A stretch of DNA of 64,000 nt from Vespula vulgaris (GCF_905475345.1 NC_066595.1:3635001-3699000), one strand, 5' to 3'. Shown: positions 47,279 to 61,789, counted from the stretch's first letter. The notes: a model not told the origin generated them from the sequence alone. Translations and numbers: made by a program.

Positions 47279-48541
47279 TCAGTCCATTGAGAGATTTTCT
47301 AAAATCTATCAGAAACAGATTACGATGTGGCATATTATAATAGTATCGATTAATCCGAAGGAAATTGAATACTCATACGAAGCACTCCTAATAAATTGCT
47401 CGTTAAGTGTACCTCAGAATATTTAACAAAAAGGAAATATAAAAAATATATATATATAATTAGGGGGCACGTTTAACTCATTATAAGAGTACTCATAAAC
47501 GTAAATTGAAAATGTCATGCTGTTGGAAAGAGTTGAATATCTTTCAAATATGTTATAAAGATCAATTCTTCGAAAAAAAAGAAGAAAAAAACAAATTACG
47601 ATTAATCATCGTATATTATAGAACGTTTAAATTATCATTTTCATGATATATGAAAATTTTTTTGCTCTCTTTCTCTTTTTCTTTCTCTTTCTCTCTCTCG
47701 CTCTCTTTTTCTCTACCTCTTACAACATTTACTGCACTTTATTCCTTATGAGTTTTTGAATGGGTGGGTGGTTGATTTTATGTGATACACATGGTATGGT
47801 TGGGTATAATGAGCATATGACACGATGATTAATTATCAATCCATATGAAATTATTATCGCAAATAATAAATGATAAAAAATTAAAAAAAAAATAAAATAA
47901 AATAAAATAAAAAAACATGTGGCTCAGACATAGGATGTGATATAGCATAGAACGCTTCAAGGATTTTGCATGAAAATCCTGAATCGCGGATTTTTTCTTT
48001 GAGAATAATCGTAAATAAATAAATAAATAAATAAAGTAGTTTGCATTTTCGATTGAAAATACAATAAGCATATTCGTTATAAAGTAATTAATAATGATAT
48101 ATATATATATATATATATTTAGTGTATGCATGTGTATATATATTATGTATATATATAAACATATGCGCACACGCATCACATTGCAAGCGTTCAGGAGCTC
48201 TGTTGTATTTGGAAATATTTGTTGTTTCTTATGCTCCTCAATAATGCTTGCGATTTGATGAAATATGTATATAAAAAAAGATATCACACATATTTCTGTA
48301 ATAAACACGCACTCGCTTTTTCATAAGAGTGATGTGCTTCGGCCGTTGTTATATCTTATCTCTTACGAATATTTTTGGACTTTGTACAATGACATAATTT
48401 ACAAATCACCATGTTAAAATTAAATAGCAGCAAATATTATCTCATCATATTAATGTCAATGTATAATAGGCCTAATGATAATATATATACTATGAAATTA
48501 ATCGCTTTTCAATATCAAATACACATATATATATACATATA

Positions 48542-48603
<62 letters not shown>

Positions 48604-51600
48604 TGATATTTGACATATAATTAGCGTAACATTGATTGCCATACGCGTCCTAAAATTATACGAATAAGCCGAAGCACATCGGAATTATACAAGCTTCTAT
48701 GTATTAATGCTTCAAACTGCTCGTATATAAATGCATCGTTACGAGCAATACACTACACACACACAATATTAATATCTAAATGAATATCGTATATGTTAAT
48801 CTTTAAGAGAGTCAAAGATAAGAAAAAGAAGAACATTAACAAAAAAAAAGTTTCGAAAGCATCCATGACTAGTATTATTATAATACTCTTGTACAGTATA
48901 AGTAATAATTGGTTTAATCATTCCAAGGATTATAAGAACATCAGAGAGAATAGATCGTGATCTAAATAAGAAGAATAACTCGTTTATTTATATGGTCATT
49001 TATTATTATTGTTCTTGCCATTAATTTCGTTCTAATTATCTATTTTCTAAGTCGTCTGTTCGCTTAAATCACATTTTAGAATTTCTTTATCATTTTAATT
49101 GAACGACGAATTCTTTTTAAACTATTTGCCTCATTACGAGTATAACATAAAATATGGGTAGCGTCGAAGTAAAGTTATCAGTCTTTTACGGACTATAGTA
49201 TTTCGATTGGACATATCAAATATTAAGCGTAATACATGTTTGTCGTTAGTTCATCATAAGTTTACGCGTTGAATTTAGTTTCTTAGTTCAACAATAACTT
49301 ATTATAATATTTACATATATACTTGACGAAGTTCTCCGTTTCAACGAGAACTTCTTTCTTCCGTTAAGTCGAATTATCATACATAAGAAAATTTCTTGAA
49401 AAGTAAAAAAAGAATCCATTTTATATAGACGTTTTCAGGGTGTTATTTCGGTGAAACAATTAATTCGTTTTTCAATCAACGAATTATAAGCTAATGCTTA
49501 TTAATATAAGTTTCAATAAATGGATTTATACTATAGTTACTTATATTTTAATTAAATGAAAAAAAAAAGAACAAATAAACGTAACGAAAATGTATTCTAA
49601 TAAACCGGAAGAATTCTCGCATCAATTTAAAACATCTATTAAACTTCGAATACGCATCGTCCAATTGCCAAAATTTTCTACATTTTATTTTTGGCCAAAA
49701 CGTTTAGTATTATTATTATTATTATTATCATTATTATTATTATCATTATTAATGAATAAGTGAAACTAGCAATTAGTTATTCAAAAGATATATTATAAAA
49801 CGAGAAAAAGGAACGTTTTTAAAAGAACATGAATCCACTACTTGTCTTCCTTCGAATATTATATATGTATTTCTTATTTATAGTTTATATTATAAAACAA
49901 AAAAATCTCTATCTATAAGAGATATCTCGATTTGAGAAACGTCCTTCGAATTTTCAATATTTACATTACATCGATTCATTTAACGTTGCAATTTAATGAC
50001 CAAACCATTTATTTAGAATATGAAGCATGATTTATAATATCTCTTGTGCATTATATCAAATCGTGCCGAAGTATATTGGCTTACAATTAATATTCAAAAA
50101 AAGAAAATATTAATTAAACGTTATATCCTCGTGTTAGAGCACTATTATTAATGATTAATAGAAAATCGTCAAGAGAGAGATTAATGCACGGATTAAAATA
50201 TTTTGTAAGATCATTAGACGGGTAACGCGATAGCAAAACATTTAGTCTCATTGCCTCGAGAAAAGTAATCTACGAATGTTCTATATCACATTAATAGCTT
50301 AGATACTTTCAATTGAAATAAACAAACAGTTCGTGAGAAAAAGTACCGGCGAACATAAATATTATACCTTCCAGTTGATTACTCATGTTATTTCTTATTA
50401 AGGACACGAGGACAGTCTATTCCAATAAGAGAGACAATTGAATCAACAACGTTATTTATGACTTGTGTTATCCAACTATTATTTATACATTTTGATAATC
50501 TTACTTTTTCTACGTATGATTTTATCTTATCGTTGCGATTCAAATATCGTTTACGAATAAAAAAAAAATTAATAATATTACGAATTAAGAAGACGTTCGT
50601 TAAAAAACAGATGTTTAGAAAATGAGAAAATAAAAGAAAAATTAGAAAGACCGCCGCTATTTGCAAAGACGCGAGAAATTCTTTGCTATACATTCTATTA
50701 TATAGAAATGCTTCAATCCAAAAATGTGATAGGCACGATAATTAATGATACATTGAAATAGATCATTAATAACACATTATTTATCTACGCGTAATCTTAT
50801 ACTTTAGAGAGTGTAGACTAAGCGTGTGCAATAATATTAGGAACAATATCATGAAATCGAGAAAAATTATTAGATCGGGCGATCAATTACATACGATTTG
50901 TATGATAATTGTTATTGTCGATTGACAAAATGGCGAAGTAACCTTTAAAAGATAAGAGAAGAAAGGGAACGAATCGACATTTGATTTGTTTTTTCTTTTT
51001 TTTTGTGAATTCATTTAAAACATAATTTTTATGAATACTTTTCTTTATGAAACAAAAAATGATGAAACGCGAATAAATTATATCGAACGTTGAAAGGTTA
51101 CTTGGTTAATGTTTTTCAAAAAAAAAAGAAAAAAGAAAGAAAGAAAGAAAAAAAAAAGAAAGGAAAAAGACATTATAAAAATATTCTACTGTAACGATGT
51201 ATGTACGTACACGTGTTATACACACGCGATCAAAGAAAAACACATACACAATTTTATTGAAATATAAATGTGTATATAGGAGATAATGTTATAAAAAATA
51301 TATATAGATATATTATAAAAATGAATAAGGATTAAGAAAGAAAAAAATAAGATTATCTTATGCGAGCGTTGAGGCACGCATTTCTGCTGGGGACTAAAAA
51401 AAAACTTAGAAATTAAACTTCTCTCGATATTAAGTACCTTAATTAAATTGTTTTAACTCTAATTACTATTTATTATCCCCGCATGCAGGGATGCGTATTC
51501 GCGTTCTGTGTGTATTTTTTCGTCGTAAAACCTCATACTTAAGACTATCGAATATTTCTTTCCAAGCTTCCAGGACATAATGTTCGCGAAGTAATATTAA

Positions 51601-52375
51601 CAATGAATGTAGTAACTTCGTCGATTTGAAAGGACTTTCTTGTCAACAAAGCTATTAATCGTTAAATCTCATTTATTATATTGATAATATTATAAACAAA
51701 ATCATCGAAGAAACATAAACGAAAGTCCTTTCAATGGCATTCGTCTTGCTTGTGTGTTTGTTTTTAAATATCGCATGTTTACGTATTAAAAGTATTTAAT
51801 TTTTCGTTAATTTCATAGACAGTCCTATCTAATTTCATGTAGCTGTACAAGTATGCTACTTTTTCAAGTCAATAATAATTATATTCATCTATCATGGCCT
51901 TATATTAAATCATCTTTAGAACGCATTATTATTTATAATCTTCTATACATTTTCCTTTTTACCTTCTCATAGTACTAACGGATGTTGCTATCTCTGCTTC
52001 TACGATTATCTTAATAATTTGATATATTAAGTGAACAAAAACCGATAATTTCTATTCTATATGAAAGATATTTTGAGTTATCGCATTAATTGCACTGGCG
52101 GATTTAGCCTTTAAGTGGCTCGAAGAATTTTTAGGGTCTCAATTATGCATAATATATATGTATATATTTCTCGTTTCAACTATTCACAGAAATGACGAAA
52201 TAAGAAATATACTGCTTAAATTCGATTATATAATATAAACATAAAAGAAAATTATAATACAAATTTTTATATTGTCGTCTGGAAACCTTTGTTTTACGAG
52301 ATCCGAGGCGATCGTCTGTGCAAAAATCCGCCACTGATTAATTGTATCAAACACTTTGTTTTATTGTCTCTATTG

Positions 52376-52406
<31 letters not shown>

Positions 52407-52540
52407 TAAATTATTGATATCTCTTGACCTCTACTACTATAAGCTCTCCCTCTTTATCTCTTTTTTTCTTTTTTCTTTCTTTATCACGCTTATAAATTAT
52501 TAAAAAACGAATAAGTATTCATGATATATGTATGTTGTAG
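46549..52540 (+). other. Dynamin intron / 3' UTR, 6 kb
   Basis: No coding exon recognised. The region is very AT-rich with (AT)n arrays at about 47228-47278 and 48526-48602. The long-tail stop TAA at 46546 overlaps an AATAAA hexamer (46548-46553). The rest may be 3' UTR of the long-tail transcript or intron before the distal tail exon. Confidence 0.5.
48526..48602. repeat. (AT)n microsatellite
   Basis: About 38 TA units with two G interruptions in the first third. Confidence 0.95.
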
Positions 52541-52604
52541 GCGTCCCGTACCTAATATTCCTCCCCGTATTCCTGATAGACCGTATTCCGGCCGACTAAA
52601 CTGA
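52541..52604 (+). CDS. shi: Dynamin alternative C-terminal exon 3 (Pro-rich distal tail)
   Basis: After the acceptor TATGTTGTAG, a G completes the Ser codon left by exon 44626-44814. The frame then reads RPVPNIPPRIPDRPYSGRLN and stops at TGA 52602-52604. The peptide continues the proline/arginine-rich character of the dynamin tail and contains PxxP and PPRIP SH3-type motifs, which argues against a chance open frame. It would be a third tail isoform, reached by an intron of 7.7 kb. Confidence 0.6.
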
Positions 52605-54790
52605 GATAACGCAACGTCAACAAAGGACATCGTTGCAGTTGCGTTCAAGGAGAGAAGGGCAAATCCTCTCCCATGGACCACAACAAGAATGGATAGAACT
52701 ATTTGATGACGAAACGAAAACAAATATGAAGAAGATACGATGAACCAACAGCTTCCAATGGATACGTAAACGCAATTGTTATCAAGGTTACACATATGTA
52801 CTACCCTCTCCTCCGGATCATCGAATTGGTAAACACAGGTTTCGTTATTGCGTACTTCCAAAGGATAGGAGGAAATGTCAGGAGTCGTTGGAGAACGATC
52901 AGTATTATTAATAGCGTTGAATAATCGAAGACGAATCGAACGTAACTCATTTCTTTCTTTAATATCAAGATATAATCCAAATGACAATCGTACGTACTTT
53001 CTTTCTCTTTTTCATTTCGTTTTGTTTGTTTGATTCTTTTTCTTTTTCCTTACTAATATTGGTATTTATTATCAATGATATTGTATCTTATTTATAAGAT
53101 CACAATAACGCGTTTCTTTATTCGCAGTAGATGTTTCTCTTTCCCCTGAGATACATATATAGGTCCAGTAAAATGTGTGATTTTTCTTTCTTTTCTTTTA
53201 TATATATATATATACAAAAAAAATATGCAGAGAGAGAGAGAAGAGTAACTCGATTATACCTCGATTACCTCGATATTAGAAACGTGTTTTTAGGAAGGTT
53301 TTCTTCCTTTGGTGCTACGGAGGATAATAAATAGCAAAGAGAAGCGAGCACCAGCAGCATTCCAAAACACATTTATTGTCGAAATAGAACTTCAACCTTG
53401 AAGACACTACTCTCTTTCCGTTTTTTCCATCCCGTGCTAATTTATTTAACTTGAAACTTCGTATCGATGCCATTTTAGTATCTTTCTTTTAAGCTTCGAT
53501 TAAGATAAGATAATTTAGATAATTTGTATAGAAACAACGAATTTAGAACAAATTCAACGGCGGTGTGATACATAATAGATTATTTTAAGTATATTTGAAT
53601 TTTAGCCTTATTTTTTTTTTTTTTTACTTGCAGTATGCGCAACGTTGATACTTTGTATGTATTTTTTATTTGTTATTGTTATATCTTAATATTAATTCGT
53701 GGCGGCTGTTTGTGTCTGTATGTGTGTTTTTTGTATTGGAGGGGGTGAGTGTTTGTACGTATGTATGTGTGTGTGCATATATATATATATATAGCACATA
53801 TATAAGCAAGTAAAACGCCAAATAAATTGTCGTGCGTTACCGGATAAGATTCATTAAATAAGTAAAAAAAAAACGTTGAAGTGGATGGTTGTGTATATAG
53901 TCATTCAATTAATAGTATTACATGTACGTACATATGTACGTAACACGTGCTAAGAAAAAATTTTGTATTATGAAATTTTGGAAAGCTGATCCATTGAAAA
54001 GCGACACTGACTGACGACAAATGTATAATATACGAAATAAATGATATTTAATACTGACGTGTAAAATAGCCGCTTTCTTAAGGCTTTTGTCTACTTTAAA
54101 CATTATTGATATTTCAAGCTTACTCAATACAGCTTCTAATATTACATATTCTTCAAACGAAGAATAGGATCTTTTATAAATATCAAAATTCATATTCAAG
54201 GCATATTATTAACGCTCTCACTACTTTAACCGATAGATTGTAATAATAACACCATAATATGATAAGTCTATTTAAAGAAGACGGATCGATAGATAAATTC
54301 CCCTTTTAAAGCACAAGCAGTTTTTAAGCGTATAACTTTCCATATAAAATTCAACCTCTAAAAATTATTTCATATATCTTAACTAACGAGGTTGTTAGAT
54401 TATCTTATGTTTGGAAACAGAAAAGCTTGAACATCTTTTGCAAATTTTTTCATTCAAAATAATACATAATTCATGAATTTGCAAATAGATTTTTAAATTA
54501 ATATCATAATTATGTCTAAAGCACGTTTCCTGTAATATAGAATTTTTTAAAATAAAGAATTTATTAATAATATAATTTATATAATAGAAAAAGTAAAGAA
54601 GTAAATGGTCTCTTGTGCAGGTACATTGTCCGATAGTAGCTTCGTTCATAATTATTTGTATTATTCCTTTTACGCAATCGGAAGAGATTATTAATATAAG
54701 AATTAATTTATCGGCGGAACTTTAGGTGTGATTCCGTAATGTACGTGAACGACTGCGTACAAAGAACGTTCGGAAAATTTGGAACAACCG
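52605..54790. other. Distal dynamin 3' UTR and spacer to the acyltransferase gene
   Basis: No supported coding exon. A 165-codon minus-strand open frame overlaps the start (52490-52987). A (TA)n stretch lies at about 53777-53792. A TTTATT at 54560-54565 is a possible polyadenylation signal (minus strand) for the acyltransferase gene, about 230 bases past its stop. Confidence 0.45.
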
Positions 54791-56052
54791 TTAATCATTT
54801 TTTAAACTTTCCATGTGTTTTGTAAGAGTTTCTTGCGATGTTTGAACAAATACCGTATTCATAGCTTCGTACGATTTATCCATCAACTCCTGGATATTGT
54901 CTTTGGTCAAGCCTTTTGTAGGAATTGGAGGTAAGATTGTAATATAGCTAGTACCTGGTACATAGAAAAAAGAAAGACACATGAAATTATTATATCATAC
55001 GATTAAAAATAACAGAAACAAATGAACGATATTCGAGCAATGAAATATTAAGAAAAAGAGAAGAAAGAAAGATCACCATACCAGAACCAAATCTCTTTGA
55101 TTTACTATTCAAGAAGAAATATTTTGATACGATGACCGGTAGAATCGGTACTTGCGATGTTATAGCTAAATGGAAAGGTCCTTTTTTGAAAGGTATCAAT
55201 GTATTACCGCTATGTCGTTTTCCTTCTGGGAAAAATAAAACTTTCATCTAAAAAGAAATATTTACAAATATATCAAATCGATAATTGATTTTTAAGAATA
55301 AATATTAAAATATCGTAAAGAGAAAATTACTTTAGAGTCTCGTATATATTTACACGTTGAATTTACAATCTTACGAGATTCCTCAACATTTCGTCTATCG
55401 ATAAAAATTGTACCCCATAGCCAAGCAGCGAGACCAAACGGTCCAAAATATAAAATTTCTTTTTTAGATATAACGGTACATCTTTCCATAACTAGCCACA
55501 ATTGTGCCAATACTAGTGAAAGATCGTAATACAATTAATAATAAGAATAATTAGTATGATTTTTAGAAAAGATATATATTTTTTTTTCTTTTTTAAATAT
55601 CTTACCTCCCAAATCCAACATACTTTGATGATTTATCAAAACAATACAACCAGAATCGTGAATGATATTTTCTTTTCCACGTACCTCGTATTTAACTCCT
55701 AATACTTTATTTGTTGATTTACTCAAAAGCCAAGCGGGTATTCTAAAAAGTATATAAAAAACACTCATTCTTTCGTTTATATAAATATAAACTATACGAA
55801 ATTAATTAATTGTGATATATGAAGATAAATTGTACGTATTTATATTGGTCTTAGTTCTATTACTTACAATGCATTCTTCCAAGATCTGATATTGAAAAAC
55901 ATAAATGGTAAACAAATGATTGTGAAGAGTAGAGACTCTAATCCAAAAATTAGAAATTTCGCTCTATATCTAAAGCTCTCATTTAGAGTACATATCATTA
56001 CCAATAGTAAAACGAGTGCAACTCCGACGCTAGTACAAGAAACACCTAACAT
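54791..56052 (-). CDS. Agpat1: 1-acyl-sn-glycerol-3-phosphate acyltransferase (AGPAT1/2 type)
   Basis: Five minus-strand exons: 56052-55868, 55742-55606, 55512-55331, 55247-55082 and 54954-54791, giving 277 aa (human AGPAT1 is 283). The N-terminus has two hydrophobic segments (about residues 8-22 and 33-53), as expected for an ER membrane protein. Family motifs are complete: NHQSMLD (H100 and D105, catalytic NHX4D), GTIFIDRR, FPEGKR (174-179) and the VPILPVIVS segment. The enzyme adds a second acyl chain to lysophosphatidic acid to make phosphatidic acid in phospholipid and triglyceride synthesis. Joining exon 4 to exon 5 needs the GTATGG donor, not the GTGATC seven bases on; only this keeps the GSG-TSYITILPP frame. 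The symbol is by family similarity; AGPAT1 and AGPAT2 cannot be told apart with certainty. Confidence 0.92.
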
Positions 56053-56663
56053 CCTGAAAAGAAGACGATATCAAAATAAAGAAAAAAAAGAGGAAGAAAC
56101 AAAAAAAAATAATTCATTAATTTTTTACAGTTTAAACACAGACTTATATTATATACAACATAATTTTTAAAATACGAACCGATACTTTTTTAATTACAAA
56201 ATTGATTAACTCTGAAGAATTTTTTTTCTCTTGATTTTTGTTTGCTTTATTGGATAAAGTTACAACGTATGATGATAAGACAAAATTGTATAATTTTTAT
56301 ACAGAAACTTTGTATTTCAAAATATGTTTTGTAATTGTAATAATATACATATTTATTCAACCACAATAGCAAACAGAGCATATTTCCGCTTAAGCGACTC
56401 CTTTTCTATTTCGTTACCGACAAAGAGAGCACTGATTTATTAATTAAACGATTCCAGTCGACAGTTACACCGAGCGCACCGGAAAAAGCTAGGCGAATTT
56501 GTCCCCATGTAAAATATTTTTTTTTTAAAGTCCGATGAAACATTACTACTATTCGAACATTTTTTTATAATTCGATAATAATCTTTTATGCTTCTGTGTT
56601 TTATATCAATGATATTTTTACCTTCAAAGTTTAAATCAAAGTTTACGTAATCAAATCTATATG

Positions 56664-56668
<5 letters not shown>

Positions 56669-56710
<42 letters not shown>
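56669..56710. repeat. (AT)n microsatellite
   Basis: About 20 AT units. Confidence 0.95.
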
Positions 56711-56712
<2 letters not shown>

Positions 56713-57781
56713 CTGATATTCAAAATCGTAATATAATGTATAATTATAACTGAATGTATAATAAATGAAAAATAATTTTTTTATAAGTAGAACTTTCTCA
56801 AAAAAAAAGTATATAATTTTCATTAAACAATATTAAATAATTTATCATGTAAATTTTTAATTACATTATATTTTACATTGGACAAAGATATACGAATTGG
56901 AAATATTCTGCAACAAAATATAATATAGATACTGTATAATATACGCAACAAAAATTAACATTTAAAATTTCAAATATCTATGTTTAAATCATGATCTTTT
57001 AAAATAGTCTTGAAAATATTAATGCAAAGAAAAAAATAGAAAAAAATTAGGACGATTTCGGAAAATCGTAAAATGCAATTAAATATTTGGAAGATTTCCA
57101 AAAATATCGGAAGAGTTAACAAATATATCACACACACACATACATAACATCGTTTCAAATTTAGACATTTTTCAAATAACGTTATATAACGAAAGAAATA
57201 TATATATATATAAAGAAACAATATAAAATTTAATTCCAACAACATGACTGTCGGTAAAAAATTGTAAAATATTCTCGTAGATTTTATCAATCAAATTCTG
57301 CATTGTCATAACCTATTAAAAATTCTCGGACCTTGTAAAAAAAAATAATATAATTTTAAACGTAGAAATCATTCTTTCTTTTCCGTTAAAATTTAATATT
57401 TTCTTCTAATTATTCTTATTGCTCATTAATTTGCTGTTATCGAAAATAATAACGAAAATTAAAGAGATAGAAAGAAGTGTACTTAATTGGGATCTATCAC
57501 AAGTGCTTATCTTGTTAAACTTGTTTTCGAAAACCTTTTTCATTTTTTTCTTATATCTTTTTCTTTCTTATAGCAACAGCAAAAAGATTTTTGTCGATAA
57601 GCCACTATTACCATCTTTTGTGCGATATGGACACACAGCTTGAAATTCGCGCAATAAAAAGATAAAAATTTCTTATGCGTTACGCAAATAAATATATAAC
57701 AAAAAATACTATCCTCCGATTTTTTCCTAAAATTTCAAATTTAGTTTATTGTAAATCAAATCTACTAAATTATCATTTTGA

Positions 57782-57782
<1 letters not shown>

Positions 57783-57825
<43 letters not shown>

Positions 57826-57836
57826 ATATATACATA
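57783..57836. repeat. (TA)n(TG)n compound microsatellite
   Basis: A TA array runs directly into a TG array and back into TA. Confidence 0.9.
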
Positions 57837-59545
57837 TATATTTATATATTTATTTATTTATTACGCACAAGTTTCATTTTAATGAATTATTTGAAAGAAT
57901 ACGACAGTCGATCATTCTCAAGAATGAATATTTTAGAAAAAAACAAAAATAAATATTACGTTAACATAATTCATCCTACGTAATCCATAACAAATATATG
58001 TGCATACATACAATAATTTATTGGCAAGATCCACTGTAAGATTAAACAGTTTCTATTATTCCAATATGAACTTTTATCTCGTGCGATGATTTTTGGCTGG
58101 ATTCATTTTTAAATCAATTGTTGAACAATATACGAACAATATACTTTTGCCACTTCGCGCAATCTTCATTAAAAAAGACGTAGTATGTCTTTTGTGCCAT
58201 TATAACTATCAAAAAAGGAACACGATGTACTCACATGTCGAAGATCTTTGCTTGTCTAAAAAATTATATTAAACTTTTATATATTAGTTAAAAACGATCA
58301 ATAAAATTTTAATATAAATGAAACAACATTCATCAAACAATGAACGACAGCCTAAGCCTCACTAAAGGTACAGAACACGTGCGCGTCTTTTATATCGAAC
58401 GATCGTCGCACGCAGCTTCTATTCCCCCCTCTCTTTTTCTTTCTTTATCTCTCTCTCTCCTTCTCCCCCTCTCTCGCTTTCTCTCTCATTTATATATCAC
58501 ACGCGACAAGTTCTCGAGAGAACGATCGAAGAGATATCAGCGGTTACACTGGGAACTTCATTTTGTTTTAAACGTCAAAAATAATAATAATCCGTTTTAT
58601 ATATATATATCAATTCAATGCTTATAAAATCAAATTTAACGATATGCATGAAAATTATATTCGAAATTTTCAATGGCAGCAATTCAATAAGAAATGTTCT
58701 TTGTTCGTACTTTTAGCTTGTATATAATCTTTATGATGAATTTTTGGTTATTAATAACATTAAATTTGTAAATACAAAGCTATTCTCAATCGTAAACTTA
58801 CTATGTACTATACGAACTTTCCCCTACGATTATGTCTAAAACTGCACATAAGTTAAATAAGAAAAAGTTTTATTTAAGATTAAAAATATAATCGCGATGG
58901 TAGTTTCAACTTGACGTTGTGTAATTCTTCGCTATAGAAGAAAAAATTACTAAAGTATGTTACGATTGTTTTACATAACCCGATCGTATTGTTAGCGAGA
59001 TAATTGTTCTTCAGTACTATTATTTTATACAAATGAAATAGTATTAAAGGAATTTCTATTCATTCATGACGTACTAAACAGGTGAGAATCAATTTATGAA
59101 AATAGATGAATAAAAAAGACATTTGCCGAGGCAACACAATATACGCTAACCTCACTATGCGATTACGGCATTTCGTCCGTAAAGTAATTACAAATTTGTA
59201 TTCGACTAATATTTAAACGTGCCTTTTCAACAGTGTCTATTTTTGTATATTTATAGATAAAACATTCGGGTACATCGATTTATATAATTTTTTGTTGATA
59301 CAAAGAGTGAATAATCTGTGCTTGATCTTTTATATAGTAAACATTTATTATGCTGCTATAAAACAATATTTCTTATAACAAATGTTATATAATCCTATAC
59401 AAAATACTTAAACATATTTATTATTTATCAGAATAATAGTAAATGAATATTTTGTTTACTCATGTTTTATCTCTATATCAGAACTTATAGAAACAGAATA
59501 TATACAAATTATTGATCAAAAGTAAGAAACAAGGAATCAAATAAA

Positions 59546-61789
59546 ATGATGTATGAGCAAACTTTTTTAATTGATAAAAATGTTCCTTGTATTACTGAGT
59601 TGTTTAGTAAAACTTTTCGAATAGTGACAGAAGAAAATTATTCTTTACCTAGGCCAGATTGTATGTTTAAAGAAAATCCGTGGTATATTAAAGAATTACA
59701 GATCTTGAAAGATCAATTAAACGAAGTGAAAAATCGTCTAAATAGTTTTAATCTGGGTGAGTGGCATGAACATACAAGTAATAGAAACAAAGCAGGACAA
59801 GTTCAATACCGTGTACGAAGAGATATCAAACCAGAATTAGTGACACAAGCTTGGTGCAAATTTTATGAAATATTAAGTTTTTTTGATGTTGTGCCACAAA
59901 ATGAAATTATAAAAAACAATAATAGTTTTACTTCTGTGCACTTATGTGAAGCTCCTGGAGCTTTCATAACATCCTTAAACCATTGGTTGAAAACAAATAC
60001 TAGATTTAATTGGAACTGGTTAGCTACATCACTAAATCCATATTATGAAGGGAATTCTTTGAATAAAATGATTAATGATGATCGTTTCATTATACATACA
60101 TTGAATCATTGGTGTTTTGGCAAAGACAACACTGGAAATCTTATGGATTTAAAGAATTTAGATGAACTTGTAAAAAAGGCAAAAGTAAATGATAATATAT
60201 TATTGATTACTGCTGATGGAAGTATAGATTGTATGGATGTCCCAGGTGAACAAGAAACAGTTGTATCTCATTTACATTATTGTGAAACAGTTGCTGCATT
60301 ACACTTATTAAATGAAGGAGGAAGTTTTGTAATAAAAATATTTACTACTTTTGAGCATAGTTCCATATGTCTACTTTATTTATTATCTTGTTGTTTCTAT
60401 AAAGTATTTATAACAAAACCAGCTACTAGTAAAGAAGGAAATTCAGAAACTTATGTTGTGTGCATGAATTTTAAAGGATCAGAATATATTGCACCTTATT
60501 TACGAACATTACAGAAATATTATGAATCTGGTCCTAGTACAGCAATATTTTGTAGAAAGGATATTCATCCTGACTTTATAACAAAAATAATAAACTGCAG
60601 TCAGTTTTTTAAAGAGATACAAACATCTGTCATAATGAACAATGTAATATCTTTTAAATCTAATGAAGAAATTGATAACAAAATCATAAATGAAATAAAG
60701 ATTATACAAAAACTTGTTGCTGAAAAATATTTGAAAGATTGCAACTTAAAGCCATTACCACCAGGCTGTGAAATAGTGGAAAAAGATGAATCAAGAAATA
60801 CAGTTTTTATAAAAGCAGGTAGGAAACAATTATATGAATCATATGATAAGCGCCGTGAAAAAGCAAACAAATCACCAATGCAACGTTTAATAGAATATTG
60901 GGATCTAACAAAAGAAATCTTCAATGGAGTATTCATGAGTAAATCATATAATGTAAGTTAATATTGATAATTTCTAATTGTATATTGATATTTTTCTGTA
61001 AATGAATTTAATCTGTTCTCATTAACAGAAAAAATTCTATATTCTCTATTTTGTAGTTTCAGTTTTCTGATGAGCACATAATTCTAGAGTATTGCATAGG
61101 AAAACCATTCTACAAATTATTTAATTCGAGATTTTGTAATTCAAGAATTTTAAATATACAAATTGATTTAGAAAATATTTTGGATATATTGCACATGAAA
61201 AAATTTTTTCCTTCTAATGAAGATACACACAACTTATTACAAGAATTACATACAACTTTAAATTGCAAAATATTGTGTTTTCAATACACAGATATTCCTT
61301 GTGATTCTAAAATTATTTCAAGACTTTGTCAACTATTGCAAATGCTTGTATATAAAGACAGTCTTGTGTTAATTGGTTATTCTTTATTAACACGTTTAAA
61401 TGTTAGTCTTCTCTATCTTTTGAGTTACACATTTCATTCAATAGAATTACAATCTCATGATAAAGTAGGATGTTTAATAATCTTGAAAAACTATAAAAAT
61501 GATGCAAGCATACTTAAAATTTGGGAGAAAATTAATATTACGGAAAATGCATTACGGACAGAAGGAAAAACTATATTGTCTTTACTTCCTGTATCATATT
61601 TATATGGTAAGACATATTATTGTAATAAATGTATTGTGTATTTTCTAAAAAGCAGATCAGACAATGTATCTTTTTCTTTGTTTAGATTGGGCTGCATATC
61701 CTAAGATTGTGGAGTGCAATCACTGGATTATTAAGAAATATCTTAATTATCTTATAAATAATGCAATGGAAAAGATTAATCAATGTTAG
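59546..61789 (+). CDS. aft: Cap-specific mRNA (nucleoside-2'-O-)-methyltransferase 2
   Basis: Three exons, 59546-60952, 61057-61606 and 61686-61789, give 686 aa; fly adrift is about 700 and human CMTR2 770. The N-terminal half is an RrmJ/FtsJ-type methyltransferase. It has the SAM-binding HLCEAPGAF (132-140), the acidic motif ITADGSID (catalytic D224) and GGSFVIKIF with catalytic K264. The C-terminal half is the degenerate second methyltransferase-like domain seen in CMTR2. The enzyme methylates the ribose of the second transcribed nucleotide of capped mRNA (cap 2). ATG 59546 opens the frame; a second Met follows directly, and translation could use either. The gene lies head-to-tail about 500 bases upstream of FDXR. 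A polyadenylation signal AATAAA stands at 61828-61833. Identity is from motifs and overall layout. Confidence 0.92.

Larger units (their letters stand above)
56053..59545. other. Divergent spacer between acyltransferase and CMTR2 genes
   Basis: 3.5 kb of AT-rich DNA holding both 5' ends. It includes (AT)n at 56669-56710 and a (TA)n(TG)n block at about 57783-57836. A CT-rich patch lies at about 58429-58490. No exon of a recognised gene is seen. A 23-codon open stretch before a stop at about 57643, preceded by CTTATAG, has ordinary composition but no partner. Confidence 0.45.

Noticed and set aside
55077..55081. GTGATC donor after the Met codon in acyltransferase exon 4
   Set aside because: It breaks the reading frame into exon 5. 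The GTATGG donor just before it keeps the conserved TSYITILPP frame.
60509..60936. Minus-strand frames inside CMTR2 exon 1
   Set aside because: They are shadows of the coding strand of a well-supported gene.
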